From Humulus lupulus (taxonomy: Eukaryota > Streptophyta > Magnoliopsida > Rosales > Cannabaceae), in NCBI RefSeq assembly GCF_963169125.1, contig NC_084793.1, forward strand, positions 134,890,297 through 134,954,296: a DNA stretch of 64,000 nt, written 5' to 3'. Each line of letters opens with the position of its first letter. Position 1 is the stretch's first letter. The translations under genes and the position numbers were made by a program. A model generated the notes under the pieces. It was not told where the DNA came from, did no database searches, and saw only the letters and a program-made list of their open reading frames with translations. Shown here piece by piece: positions 10,841 through 22,415 of the stretch.

Positions 10841-13008
10841 ATGCCTCCAAAACCTAGTAAGACAAAGAAGATGGCTCCCACGAATTCCACCACTCAGGAT
10901 TCCGTCGATCCCATTAACGAACCTCAGGTGGAAGTTGGAGATCAACTTGATGTGGAGAATCCGCAGGACGCTCACTAGGAGGAGATGGCGCAATTTTTGG
11001 CGAGGCAGGAGGCCTTTGCTGCAGAAATTTCCCTCTAGAGGGCGACTATGGAACGACAACAATGGGAGATAGATGAGCAGGTCCAGAGGATGATCCAGAG
11101 GGAGGAGGAAGCTGACTGGAGGCAATAGGAGGTTGCTGTGGCCCTGGAGGCGGCTACCCAGTTAGCCTGAGCTAACGCTGAAGCTGATGCTCAGACAGTG
11201 AAAGAGGCTCAGGCCAAAGCAGCAGGGATGTGTGACAGCATTAACAGAGAGTCCCAGGGGAGGATTCAAACCCCAAGGATGCTCTCAGAGCCACTTACCC
11301 AAAGACAAGAATAGGAGGCACAGTCCAAGACTACCTCCTCCATGACTAAGAAGAATAACACTTCCTCTTGGAGTAAGAGTGTTACCAACCTAAAGGCCTC
11401 GTCAAGGGGGACAGATGAAACGACAAAAGAGAGGAAGGTCAGACATCTAAAAGGTGTGATAGGAATGGAAATGGTCGCTCAAAGTCATAGAGTCATGTAG
11501 GAGGAGAGGCTTGGGGTAGGATTACATCGGCAAGAGCAAGGTGGACCTAACACCCCTACACCCTCAGTCTCGCAAGGGAAAGGAACCGATGAACAACACC
11601 AATACCATGCTCGATAGGCTCGGGAAAGATGCACAACCTCAGGATCTAAGGGAAGTCATCAACAACAGAACCAACGCTTAGGAGGGGGTACTGGGGACGT
11701 CTACCCCACCTGGAGCAGCGATCCTACCAGCAGTGCAGGCTTAGATAGATGCATTAACCATGACTGTTCAAGGCCGAACAAAGAAACCTTTTGATATCGA
11801 GCTGGCTCATTGAAGTGGGAGTCTCTTTAGTGCCAAGATCCAAGCTGCTCAACCACCATCGAAGTAAAGACTCCGAAACTTCCAACATACATTGGGAAGG
11901 AGGACCCAGTGTGACACATTGGAAAGTTTGAGGATTAGATGGAGTTACTCGGTGTGGAGCATGATTATAGGCGTAGGGTATTCCTTACCACTCTCTCTGA
12001 CTCAGCTTAGGAATGATATCGGAAATTCAAACCTGGATCCATCACTTCCTGGGAGCAATTTAGGAAGGAATTTTGAAAGGTCTTCAGTGCCGGGCGGATT
12101 CAACCAGTTTATGCCAATTAGCTAGCTGACATCAAGCAAGGGAAAGATGAATCCCTGAAGGACTACATCCAAAGATTCATGAGAGAAGCAAACTGAGTAT
12201 CCACGGTAGGATATGAGGGGAAGTTCATTGGCATCTAGGCATGAATCATTTATCGTAGTCCCTTGTGGGATATTGTAGTCCTGGACGGAGCAGACAAACA
12301 CATGAAGCTAGATGATGCTATCATGAAGGAAGAAAAGGCATAAACCATCCAACCACTATCAAGGCAAGCAAGAACATCGCAAACCCTCAGGGAAGCAATG
12401 GGAGCAACAACAAAAAGAGTAGTACCTCAGGGGCCTAGCAGAGTGGAGAAAAGAAGGCTAAGTCAGCACCAATTGACAAACAGCCTAAGCACCAACCCTA
12501 CCAGCCTAGGTTCACCAACTATACTATCCTGAATGCAACAAGGGTTGAGATTTACTTAGCAACATACCAGGAGGTACCATACCGAAAGCCACCACCCTTG
12601 CGCTCAGAAGGAAAAAGAGACAAGAACAAGTTTTGTCGGTTCCATAATGATTATGGGCAAGACACAAATGAGTGCAAACAGCTGAAGGATGACAAAGAGT
12701 TTCTCCTTCAATCAGGAAAAATCTTGAGGTACCGAGTCAAGACAGAAACCCCAAGCAAGAATCCAGAGTTCCGAAGGCAAAGGAGTCCACCACAAGAGCC
12801 ATTGGCCGTGGACTTCACATTGGACACCATATGTGGGGGGCCCCACAGAGTAGACAACAGTAACAATGCTTGTGAGCGATATGCAAGGACCCTAAGACAT
12901 GAGGTAGGGGAATCTTCCCAGTGCATGGCCGTCGAGGAGCGGTCTCCAAAAAATTCGAAGTATGAAAGTGAAACTCTTACTTTTACGGTGGATGACACCA
13001 TGCACGTG
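10841..13008 (+). pseudogene. gag: Tat-A gag, heavily degraded
   Basis: Starts at ATG 10841 (MPPKPSKTKKM) and continues as a Lys/Glu/Gln-rich N-terminal region with many in-frame stops. A diverged capsid core lies around 11890-12330, recognisable from words such as SFLGSNLGRNFE-like and the DDAIMKEEKA segment in shifting frames. It closes with CRFHNDYGQDTNECKQLKDD near 12635, the Cys/His segment typical of Tat gag before protease. Only the last 450 bp form a clean frame. No intact particle protein could be made. Confidence 0.82.
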
Positions 13009-13524
13009 AGGTACCCCTACAATGACCCTTTGGCTCTTACCATTCAAATCGCCAATGCCTGAGTGAAGAGATGCTTGGTGGATAAGGGATGCTTAGTAGA
13101 TATCATCTACAAATCATCCCTCGAGAAGATGAAGCTCACGGTCAAGGACTTGACACCTTTTTCCCAAGTGATATATCGGTTCACAGGAGAATGCCTAGCA
13201 TCAGCAAGAACTATCAAACTACCTGTCACTGGGGGGGGGGGGGGATGCTCCTAGGCACGAGACTGTGATGACAGAGTTCCTGGTGGTAGATTTCTTATCC
13301 GCTCATCAGCTTACAACGTAGTGATCGGGAGACCCCTCCTGATGGCATTACACGCAACAGTGTCTATCTGGCATCTGTCTTGAAGTTCCCCACAAGCTCC
13401 ATGCAAGGATGCGTACAAGGTAACCAAAGGGAGGCATGTGAATGATATAATGCATCAGTTTTCAAAGCAAAGAAAGGACCATGTGTAAACAACATGGTGG
13501 TGACCTGTTGCGAAGGGAATGAAG
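13009..13524 (+). pseudogene. pro: Tat-A protease region, broken by Tat-B
   Basis: The frame YNDPLALTIQIANA, stop, VKRCLVDKGCLVDIIY corresponds to the Tat protease. The expected Asp-Gly-Gly/Asp-Asn-Gly active site reads Asp-Lys-Gly here. A run of 14 G at 13231-13244 shifts the frame, after which TEFLVVDFLSAYNVVIGRPLL and the rest follow in another frame. Tat-B is inserted at 13529/13530, immediately downstream. Confidence 0.85.
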
Positions 13525-13529
13525 GAACC

Positions 13530-14353
13530 TGTTGATGCCGTTTTTCATCAACTTAAATAGTAGAGCAATTAAACAATAAAATATTGGTGCAAATGAATAA
13601 AGAGGAAAACTAGAGGATTTTTACGTGGTTCAACAGTTAACTCTGCCTAGTCCACAAGTCTATGTTATTAAGACTTGGGAGTTTTCTAGAAACTTTTCAG
13701 AGAAGAGTTGCCCAGAGTTTTCTCTCATGAAATCAGAAATCGGTCCCCTACAAATGGTGTTTCCTTCTCTATTTATAGATAAGGTTATCAAAATTCATCC
13801 CCACATATTTCGGGTAGATATTCTATAAATCAATTAAGATAATGTTATTTAATGCATTATTTCCTTTATACACGGAAACGTTCCAAGAAGATTGGGAACG
13901 GATAACAGATTAAATGATATCCTTTAAATATTGGGATTGTTCAATAATAAATATGTTCACACGTAACTAATTATCCAAAATGATTCATCAAATATTTGAG
14001 ATCAGCAATTGGCATTGAACTTGCCGAGACCATGAGTCAACCACGAGCTCGTCACCTAACTCCGCGTTATGTTCGGAACAAGTAGATGGTGACGATGCTG
14101 TTACACCCGGGCTTGTACTTCCCAAGCTCGAGCCATCTTGCCTTAAAGAATCAAGGAAAAAATATGTACAAGTGTCATTCCATAACCATTGCGAGCTCAG
14201 AACACACTTGAGGCCACACATCCTCAAGGTCGTTGTTTACTTCAAAAAGGTCCAACGGTGAAATCATATGGTGACCGTATATGTTTCAAGCTCACACCTG
14301 ACGAGCCCAATTTTCAGGGTCATAACTTCTTATCTCAAAATCTGGGTGTAACA
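13530..14353 (-). repeat. 3' LTR of Tat-B
   Basis: TGTTGATGCC...GGGTGTAACA in plus-strand reading. Nearly the same as 25586-26408, with scattered substitutions. A minus-strand TATA box (CTATAAATAG) lies near 13770-13779. Confidence 0.95.
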
Positions 14354-14370
14354 TTTTGCCCCCTCAAAAG
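14354..14370 (-). other. Polypurine tract of Tat-B
   Basis: The minus strand reads CTTTTGAGGGGGCAAAA immediately before the 3' LTR start TGTTACACCC. Confidence 0.88.
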
Positions 14371-14629
14371 TATTAGTTTGAATCCCATGAGAAGGAAACT
14401 TTTAAACTGCCCTTCTTGGAAACTATACCATCAATTGCACTCGAGTGTGGACACGCGTCAGGCGGGTATTGGAAGATCAGAGTACTTGAGTATGTTTGCA
14501 CCATGCCCATGTCTCCTCATCTGCCACCTTTTTGCTGCCATCGCCACGCCAATACCCGTTTGTTCGATCAGATACCAATCTCGTCCAACGGTTCAGATTC
14601 AATTTGCCATTTGACATTCTGCTGTGGCC

Positions 14630-14637
14630 TATAAATA
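14630..14637 (+). promoter_or_regulatory. Candidate promoter (TATA box) of the Tat-B antisense gene
   Basis: TATAAATA in the context GGCCTATAAATATGCCC, 277 bp inside the 3' LTR on the strand opposite to gag-pol. About 215 bp downstream is a consensus 5' splice site (GTAAGT at 14845) that pairs with an acceptor at 15326. TATA-like boxes occur at comparable positions in Tat-A, Tat-C and, altered, in Tat-D. Promoter activity is inferred. Confidence 0.6.
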
Positions 14638-14844
14638 TGCCCATCGTCTTCTTCATTTCACTTTTACGCTTCCAAGTTTTCAAAGAAAAGGGAAGGAAAA
14701 AAGCCAGAACTTAAAACTTGTTCTACTTTTGTATGTTCTCCAAGCCAAGGAAACAAAGCACCATTGGCCTGTTCGACTCAGTGAGATCGTTTTTGCAACC
14801 TCTCCTTCGGTCTTCAATTTCTTTGTACCCACAAGCTACACTGT

Positions 14845-15326
14845 GTAAGTATCTGTTCTATGTTCATATACATTCTATTTTTCCATGCATGTTTATTGTT
14901 GTAGTAGCATTTGGACACCAGTTTTAGTATCAGAATGCTTTAGTCAATGTCGTGTAGTTTTTAGGCTCTTATGATGTTACGACTTTCTAAGCCCAGATTT
15001 TGCATAAATGATGCAAATATGGCTTTTACTGGGTTATCTTGATTTCGAATATCATATTGTGTAGACCAAGAAATTGGGTATAGGATTAGGGTTTTCAAAT
15101 TGCACATTTCCCAAAAATATCACTTTTTGAGTAACTGCCAACTTTTTCCCTGAAAATCTGGGATTCTAAAAAATAAATCCACTTTTCCCCTTTACGTGAA
15201 ATACATGCTCCGAGCCTGATCTCAATATTTTGACCGAGCTCATTCCATAGTCTCGAGCGTTCGAGCTCGGACCGTCTTGATTAATCTCTTGTTCGTCTGG
15301 CCCTCACCCTTTTTCTTTCTTACTAG
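14845..15326 (+). other. Putative 5'-UTR intron of the Tat-B antisense gene
   Basis: Begins GTAAGTATCT and ends in a pyrimidine-rich tract TTTTTCTTTCTTACTAG, directly followed by the ATG at 15327. The interior is AT-rich, as plant introns are. Tat-A has the same arrangement (GCAG immediately before ATG at 33926). Confidence 0.62.
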
Positions 15327-18112
15327 ATGTCGCAGAATTTGGAAAAGCAGTGGGGGTCAAAACTCGCAATTCCTTATTCACCGGCAACCCTGATCCCAGA
15401 GTCACCTTTTACTCAGAATCAGCGCTTGATTCAGGAGCAAGAATTAAGGTGTGAGCAAGAGGACACCCGAGCTCACTTTCGACGCCAAATTGACGAAATT
15501 GAAGAGAAAAAGAGGAGAAAACTTAGGGTAACGATCTATCTAGACCCGGATCTCGAGCCCAGACCAATACCTCTCGACCCTACTCTTAAAGTGACGGTCA
15601 CATTCCAACCAGGCGATATCAAATTTTCACTGATGGAAGAACCATCAAATCCCCCATCTACCTCGCAGCCAATCGTTATTCCCACCTCGAGGGGAGAATT
15701 TTTCGAGGCCGGGCATTATTGGAGCTCGGTCTCCTCATTGGGGAAGATATCCAACATCCTAGCATGCCACGACCTAGGATTATCAGGGTCATTGAGGTGT
15801 CGAGCTCCGACCTCCACTGAGTGCAGCTGCCGTGCCCCGGGAGATGGTAATCTTGACAATAAGCTAAAGTTCACGTCTTGGAGCCACGAGCATATGAGGG
15901 CAGGGGCCTTATTTCCCTTGAAGTCCTTTTTTAAGGACTTTCTGGATTTTGTTGGGCTCACGCCCTTCCAACTCCAGACCAACTCATACAGGGTCTTGTC
16001 AGCCCTCAGGTCGCTTTACCACTAGCTAAAGTGGGAAGGACCTTCACCAAAAGAGATTTTGTATCTCTTTTGCTTGAAAAGCAATCCCTCCTGAGCTCGG
16101 GGAGGAGATGGATTCTACTACCTCTCGAGTTATCCCAGAGAGAGGAAGATCTTCGAGGATATGCCCAACCATCCTCCCAACTTCAAGCTGGCTTTCTTTT
16201 GGATGGACGACCTAGCTCCTTTTAGATACTATTCGTTCAGGCGAATCTGTAAGTATACGATCTTTTTTCTTTTTATGCTTGAATTTTCACTTAAGCTCGA
16301 ACCACTCATAATATATCCACTTCTTCAGCCAACTATCATCGCCCTACTCCCACGGATGAGATGAAGGAGCACAGGGAGACTTTGCTTCAACTCCCTTATG
16401 GTAGGCGCTCCCTTTCTTATCTCCTTCATGAAGATAACCTTCGAGCCTGGGTCTCTTGGAGAAGGATCAATCCACAGATGATAGGTCCTACAAGAAGTAC
16501 ACCAAGTGGGAGTTTGTGCCTCTTCCAACTAGTAGCCTTCCCCCAAGGCGAAACACTAAGGCACGATCCCTAGTTCGCCATCGCAGGAGTCCTGGCTCGG
16601 GGAACGATGCTAATGACGAGGCATCGAGCTCGAGTGACAGAGGTAAAGTCATTCTCAGCTCAGCCTTGTGGTCTCCTTCCCTACTTAAGCATAAGCCTGA
16701 CACCCTAATCTTGTGCCTAGATGATAGGGACAATTTTTATGTATGGTCTTGGGTAGAGGATAGGGTCAATAAGTTCGATAGTTGGCTAGGGAAGTATGAC
16801 ACAATGTATAGTCTAAATGAAGTTTGGGACGGAATAGCTGTCCAATATAGGATGAATGACTATAGGGACCTTTCGAGGTTGACTTCCACATATAGGGAAA
16901 GGACTCCCCCTGCCTCTTCTGAAGATGGGCGAATTACGTGGTCGCCGAGCACGAGCTTAGGGGACAGTTCCAGTTAGGTTCCTCGTCTGTTGTCCTTTAT
17001 TCCTTGACTATCTGCATTATACCAAATTTTTGCATCTTGAATTTTTTTATAATGTGGTGTGATTGTGCAGGTATTATGGATTATGATCTCGAGACCGTGC
17101 ATGCCAAGGGTGAGGGGGCCAAGAAGAGTAAGCGCCCGAGAGCCTCGCAAAAGTCTAATCGGCCTGCTAAGGTCTCCAAAAGGACTGAGAAGACTCCTCC
17201 TCCCCCAACTCCCATTGTTATGAGCCCAGCCACAGATCCTACTTCCCAGGTCGATGCTTCCACCACAGATGCTCCTCCTTTGCCTCCTGCCATCAAGATT
17301 CTCCCCACGCTCGGCCCACCTCCGAAGAAACCAACGACCTCCAAAGGGCACCTATTGTCGATTTCTACTCATGTTGATGAGTATGTCGTCGAAAATGCTG
17401 CCGGGACTCATGGAGCCACACTTGGCTCGGATGTCCTGTCTCGGGTAGGTCAAAGCATCAGTAATCTTGAGGCACTCCAGTGGCAGTTTTTGGTCAATGC
17501 TCAGGACTGCAACGTCCTTTATGACAAGTGTGTCGAGCTCGCCGCTGCGGTAATCTCTCTTACCTTACTATTTGTTGTAATTGTGCTTAGTGTATGTTCT
17601 AACTCAATCTGTTTGTGTGCCAGTCTCTTACTAAAGTTGCTCAGCTGAATTACAAGTTGAACAACGAGGTCCATGCGAGAATGTCCTAGGCCTAAGAGTC
17701 GAAGAATCTTCAACTCAAGCTCGCGGATGAGTTTAAGGCCACAAAATCAAAGCTGGAGGCTGAGGCCGAGCAGATGAAGGCCAGGATAGCAGAGCTTGAG
17801 AAGCTGAATGCCAAGCTCGAGGAGCTTGAGAAGGTCAATGCCAAGCTTGAGGAGGAGAAAAGGGCCACCTTTGAGATAATGGAGGGCGAAAAGGCTCGTG
17901 TAGTTGACCTGGCCATGTACAGGATCTGGGCCAACAATGATGATCTCGACACCAGCTTCCTAGGCTCTTTTGAGGAAGAGCTTATGGCTAAATGGCAAGC
18001 TCGGCTAGATGTGGAGGAGGCTGCTTAGGAGGATGTTGAGAAGGCCAAGGAGGATGCTGAGAAGGCCAAGGAGGATGTTGAGAATGCTAAGGAGGGCGCT
18101 CCTTCCTCCTAA
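15327..18112 (+). pseudogene. Antisense gene of Tat-B (gypsy-type transposon protein with coiled coil)
   Basis: The first exon opens MSQNLEKQWGSKL and runs 232 codons to a stop at 16025. It contains FPLKSFFKDFLDFVGLTPFQ, resembling the Pfam 'putative gypsy type transposon' domain (PF04195). Further exons can be guessed from splice-like sites: donor GTAAGTAT near 16249, acceptor CTTCAG near 16328, acceptor TTGTGCAG near 17070, donor near 17550 and acceptor GTGCCAG near 17624. They encode a Lys-rich segment (KKSKRPRASQKS), a Pro-rich linker, a long coiled coil (17700-17900) and the C-terminal motif MYRIWANNDDLDTSFLGSF. Stops at 16025, 17689 and 18028 mark decay. Function unknown; this is an element-borne extra gene, not a host gene. 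Confidence 0.75.
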
Positions 18113-18738
18113 ATCTCGAACCTGGGCTGCGTCCCTTTGTGACTTTTGTAACAGTTTTTATCTTTTCCCTTTTATGCCCTTGGGGCTAAGACAATTTATT
18201 GCTCGTAAAAGAGCTATTTTCTTATGATATTCATAATACCATATTTGACTTTACTTTAATATTTTTTTGCTTTACATCTCTTAAATCGAAATATTTTAAG
18301 CAATTTATATTAAAAGTTTGCCTTTATGTTTGTTTATTCATACAAACACATGGTGGATTTAAACTCGAGTTTCAATACATTCATGCACAGTTTACTCGAT
18401 GTATCCGTGTCCGATCTTGTTATTTGTCAAGGTCAGAACTTACTTTTACCATGTAATCGAAAGTACTTATATGGCGTGTAAGGTGGGTAGTTTAGTTATA
18501 TCCTTCTTTTCTAGTTACTTTTTCTCATCCTCAGGTAACTTCCCTAGGTTATGAGGTCGAAACTATCCTTTTGCAAGATATTCTAGCCTCAATCTCGACT
18601 TAATTTGAGGTGGGTTTATCTATGTCTCATCTTTCTGTCGATTAGTTTTAGCTGGTTTGTTCCAAACCTATTTAAGTCGAGTTTAGTTTGTAATCCATAC
18701 ACTTATATATTTTCGATCTAGTTATATCTAGATCACGT
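18113..18738. other. AT-rich spacer between antisense gene and tandem array (Tat-B)
   Basis: No supported coding sequence. The AT content and position fit the convergent 3' untranslated regions of the antisense gene and of gag-pol. Confidence 0.5.
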
Positions 18739-19066
18739 ATTTGGTTATATCCAAATTATCTTAGCTCGTGTATTTGGTTATATCCAAACACTTTATTCTT
18801 TAATAATTTGGTTATGTCCAAACTATCTTAGCTCGCATATTTGGTTATATCCAAACACTTTTATTCTTTAATAATTTGGTTATGTCCAAACTATCTTAGC
18901 TCGCGTATTTGGTTATATCCAAACACTTTTATTCTTTAATAATTTGGTTATGTCCAAACTATCTTAACTCGCGTATTTGGTTATATCCAAACACTTTTAT
19001 TCTTTAATAATTTGGTTATGTCCAAATTATTTTAGCTCGCGTATTTGGTTATATACAAACACTTTG
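18739..19066. repeat. 68-bp tandem array in the Tat-B 3' region
   Basis: One half unit, four full units (starts 18772, 18839, 18907, 18975; lengths 67, 68, 68, 68) and a partial unit from 19043. Units are nearly identical. Each contains two hyphenated palindromes of the form TTTGGTTATATCCAAA (one with GT in place of AT). Tandem arrays in 3' untranslated regions are a known feature of Tat elements and a source of satellite repeats. Confidence 0.95.
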
Positions 19067-19292
19067 CTTATTTTTGTGTATGCTATTTTTTATTTTTTTC
19101 AAGCTTACAGTATATATACCACTAATGCCCCTTAATATCCTATGATTGTGACCATAGGTTATTAAATTAAGAGAGTTTGCAAAAAATACAACATATTGAA
19201 ATGAAAATGAACTTTATTTGGAATTGAACAATTTGTCAACAAAAGCGTAGTAAAGATAAATAAGCATGGTTACAGGTGACATCATTCCTACA

Positions 19293-20746
19293 TTATTGAT
19301 AGTAAGGTCGCAGATGTTCGCCGTTCCATGCTCGTGGTACCAATTCCCAGTTTAATCTTGCCAATTTGTAGACGCCAGGTCAGATAACTGATTCGATTTG
19401 ATAGGGTCCTTTCCAATTAGGCCCGAGCACACCAGAAGCTGGGTCCCGCGTAGCTAGGAAAACACGCCTTAGCACCAAGTCTCTCAATCCGAATTTTCTG
19501 TCCCGAACCTTGTTATTGAAATATCGGGTAACTCGCTGCTGATATGCTGCATTTTTTAGTTGGGCTTCGTCCTATCTTTCTTCGATAAGATCCAGACTTA
19601 CTTCGAGCTGGGATTGGTTTGAGGCTTGGTCATAAGCATGGTTACGAATAGTGGGTATTTCAACCTCGATTGGTAGCATAGCCTCGCATCCATATGCCAG
19701 AGAAAAAGGGGTATGTCCAGTACGAGCTATGGTCCGATATGCCCACAGAACTTGGGGCAACTCCTCGGGCCATTTTCCCTTAGCTTCTTCCAATTTCTTC
19801 TTCATAGAACTCTTCAGGGTTTTATTCACAGCTTTGACCTGGCCATTTGCTTGGGGATGGGCCACAGAGGAGACGCTATTTATTATCCCATTTTTCTCAC
19901 AAAAATTGGTAAACAGTTCACTGTCGAACTGAGTACCATTATCTAATACTATCTTCCTTGGAATTCCATATCGACAGATTATATTTTTACCACAAAGTCC
20001 AAGACTTTCTTTGAGGTAATTGTTGCCAGAGGTTCGGCCTCGGTCCACTTTGTAAAATAATCTACTGCGACTATTGTGTACTTAACTCCACCTTTGCCAG
20101 TTGGCAATGAACCTATGAGGTCAATTCCCCAGACCGCAAATGGCCATGGGGAGGTCATCATAGTTAGCTTGGAAGGTGGAGCTCGTGGGATTGTACCGAA
20201 CCGTTGAAACTTATTGCATCTCTTGACATAATCAAATGAGTCTGCTTTGATAGTGGGACAGAAGTATCCTTGGCGTACAATTTTCTTTGATAAGCTATGC
20301 CCCCCAGTGTGGTCCCCACAGAATCCTTCATGTATCTCTTCTAGGATCTTCTTGGCCTCAGGTGGAGTCACACATCGGAGTAGTGGCATAGAGTATCCTC
20401 TCAGATATAGCCTTCCTTCCACAATAGTGTATCTGGGGATTTTATACATCAGTTTTCGAGCCTTGTTCCGTTCTGCTGGGAGAATACCGGTTTCAAGGTA
20501 CTCAACTATTGGGGTCATCCAGGTTGGCTCAGAGTTAATCATGCAGACTTCTTCTTGTTCAGGCTTGCTTATACTGGGTGTCGACAGATACTTGATTGGC
20601 ACAACATTCAACTTGTCGACCTCGGTGGATGTGGCGAGCCTGGCTAGGGTGTCTGCATTCGAATTTTGTTCTCGGGGAACCTGCTCTATTGTGTAGAACT
20701 TGAAATGTTCGAGTGCTATTTCTTCTTTTTCTAAATATGCAGCCAT
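19293..20746 (-). pseudogene. pol: Tat-B integrase
   Basis: Begins with the end of the second RNase H (LEHFKFYTIEQVPREQNSNA) and continues to the zinc finger GFCGDHTGGHSLSK...KRCNKFQRF, where the second Cys of CxxC is Phe. The core has Asp in VWGIDLIGSLP and Asp in VLDNGTQFDS, but the catalytic Glu is Lys (NGQVKAVNK, near 19840). A one-base deletion in an A-run near 19985 changes frame within DFVVKN. TAG-type stops follow at 19572 and further down. The end HLRPYYQ with TAA at 19293-19295 matches the ends of sister elements. Inactive as an integrase. Confidence 0.92.
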
Positions 20747-20761
20747 TTTTGTTCTGTGAGC

Positions 20762-21499
20762 CTAGTATTCCCCTAAAATTTGGTTGACCACCAACTGCGA
20801 GTCACTGTAGCAATGTATCGCCTTCGCCTTGAGTTCCTTGGCTATTCGAAGTCCTGCCAGTAGAGCTTTGTATTCAACCTCATTGTTAGGTGCTTTGAAG
20901 TCAAATCTCAAGGCGGAGTAAAATCGGCTTCCAGTTGGAGTGATCAATATGATTCTTGCCCCCAATCCGTTTTTGTTGGAAGATCCATCGACATAAAGTT
21001 TCCACAGCTCGCGGACTGGGGTTATAACTTCGTCGTCAGCCTTTCCAGTACATTCCACTATGAAGTCTGCCAGGGCCTATCCTCTTATGGTTGTCCTCAA
21101 ATGATAAGTGATCTCGAATTGTTCGAGCTCAATAGCCCATTTTAATAATCGGCCCGGGGCTTTTGGCTTTGATAAGACTTGTCGTAGTGGTTGGTCAGTT
21201 AGCACATGGATGGGGTGTGCTTGAAAGTAAGGTAGGAGCTTTTGAGACAAGTGAATTAGGCTAAGAGCCAATTTCTCCATTAAGGGGTATCTCGATTCTA
21301 CCCCCAGTAACTTTTTGCTAACATAGTATACTGGTTTTTGTACCTTCTGGTCTTCTTGGATGAGCACGGCACTGATGGTGTGCTCGGTTGTAGCGAGATA
21401 TAGGTACAGAATTTCTCCTGTGATAGGTTTCGACAAGATAGGAGGCTCCGCGAGGTGCTTCTTGAGCTCCTGAAATGCTAGATCGCATTCCTCTATTCA
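20762..21499 (-). pseudogene. pol: Tat-B RNase H and second (plant-type) RNase H
   Basis: The first RNase H reads LYLATTEHTISAVLIQED...YVSKKLLGVESRYPLMEK and TDQPLRQVL, with the expected catalytic Asp position altered, as is usual for the decayed connection domain in Tat elements. The second reads WKLYVDGSSNKNGLGARI, NEVEYKALLAGLRIA and CYSDSQLVVNQILGEY, keeping the D-E-D residues. A duplicated RNase H is diagnostic of the Tat/Ogre lineage. Stops at 21077 and 20762 interrupt an otherwise continuous frame. Confidence 0.9.
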
Positions 21500-22415
21500 C
21501 TCAAATGTTTTGCCCCCTCTCAAAAGGTTGAAAAATGGAAGACAACGGTCTGTAGATTTCGAGATAAACCTACTCAACGCCGCCATCCATCCAGTAAAAC
21601 TCTGGACATCTTTATGCTTTCGAGGTGAGGGCATATCAATTAACACCTGGATCTTGTCAGGATTAGCCTCTATTCCCTGTGCATTCACAATGAAACCCAG
21701 GAACTTCCCCGATGATACTCCAAAAGAGCATTTCTAGGGGTTGAGCTTCATGCTGTATTTTTGTAGCACAGCGAAGCATTCTTCAAGGTTGTCCACATGG
21801 TTATTGTTATGTTTAGATTTGACCAACATATCATCAACATAAACTTCCATGTTATTACCTATCTGCTCAGAGAACATCATGTTTACGAGTCGTTGGTATG
21901 TGGCTCTAGCATTCTTGAGCTTGAACGACATGACATTGTAGTAGTACAGTCCTTTGTCTGTCACAAAACTTGTATGCTCTTGGTCTGGGGCATGCATGGC
22001 AATCTGGTTATATCCAGAATAAGCATCCATGAACGACATAAGTCCATGCCCGACTGTGGCATCTACGAGCTGGTTGATCCAAGGTAGGGAAAGCAGTCCT
22101 TAGGACATGCTTTATTGAGGTCTGAGTAATCGATACAAGTCCGCCATGTTCCGTTAGGTTTTGGAACCAGCACCGGGTTGGCGACCCAATCAGGGTAGAA
22201 GGCGTCTCATATGAATTGATTCGCCTTTAACCTATCGACCTCTTCCTTCAGGGCTTTCTTCCTGTCATCGTCTAGGAGTCTTCGTGTTTATTGCTTCAGG
22301 GGGAAGCTCTTCTAATGTTAAGGGCATGGATTATCACATTCGGGCTTATCCCTACCATGTTCGAATTAGACCATGTCAAGACATCCTGGTTCTTCCTCAG
22401 AAAGTAGATTAACTG
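21500..22415 (-). pseudogene. pol: Tat-B reverse transcriptase
   Basis: RT motifs: MSFMDAYSGYNQIAMHAPD, KGLYYYNVMSFKLKNARATY, the catalytic MEVYVDDMLVKSK near 21845, and downstream FLGFIVNAQGIEANPDKIQ. The N-terminal fingers (MVGISPNVIIHALNI.. and the VPKPNG-equivalent) lie in shifted frames around 22100-22400. Stops at 21734 and 21497 fall in the frame shared with RNase H. The YVDD site is kept. Confidence 0.92.

Noticed and set aside
15327..16025. 232-codon plus-strand ORF as a host gene
   Set aside because: It lies between the polypurine tract and pol of Tat-B, with homologues at the same place in three other Tat elements, so it belongs to the element.
18739..19066. CRISPR-like array
   Set aside because: Units are continuous tandem copies without unique spacers, in a plant retrotransposon.
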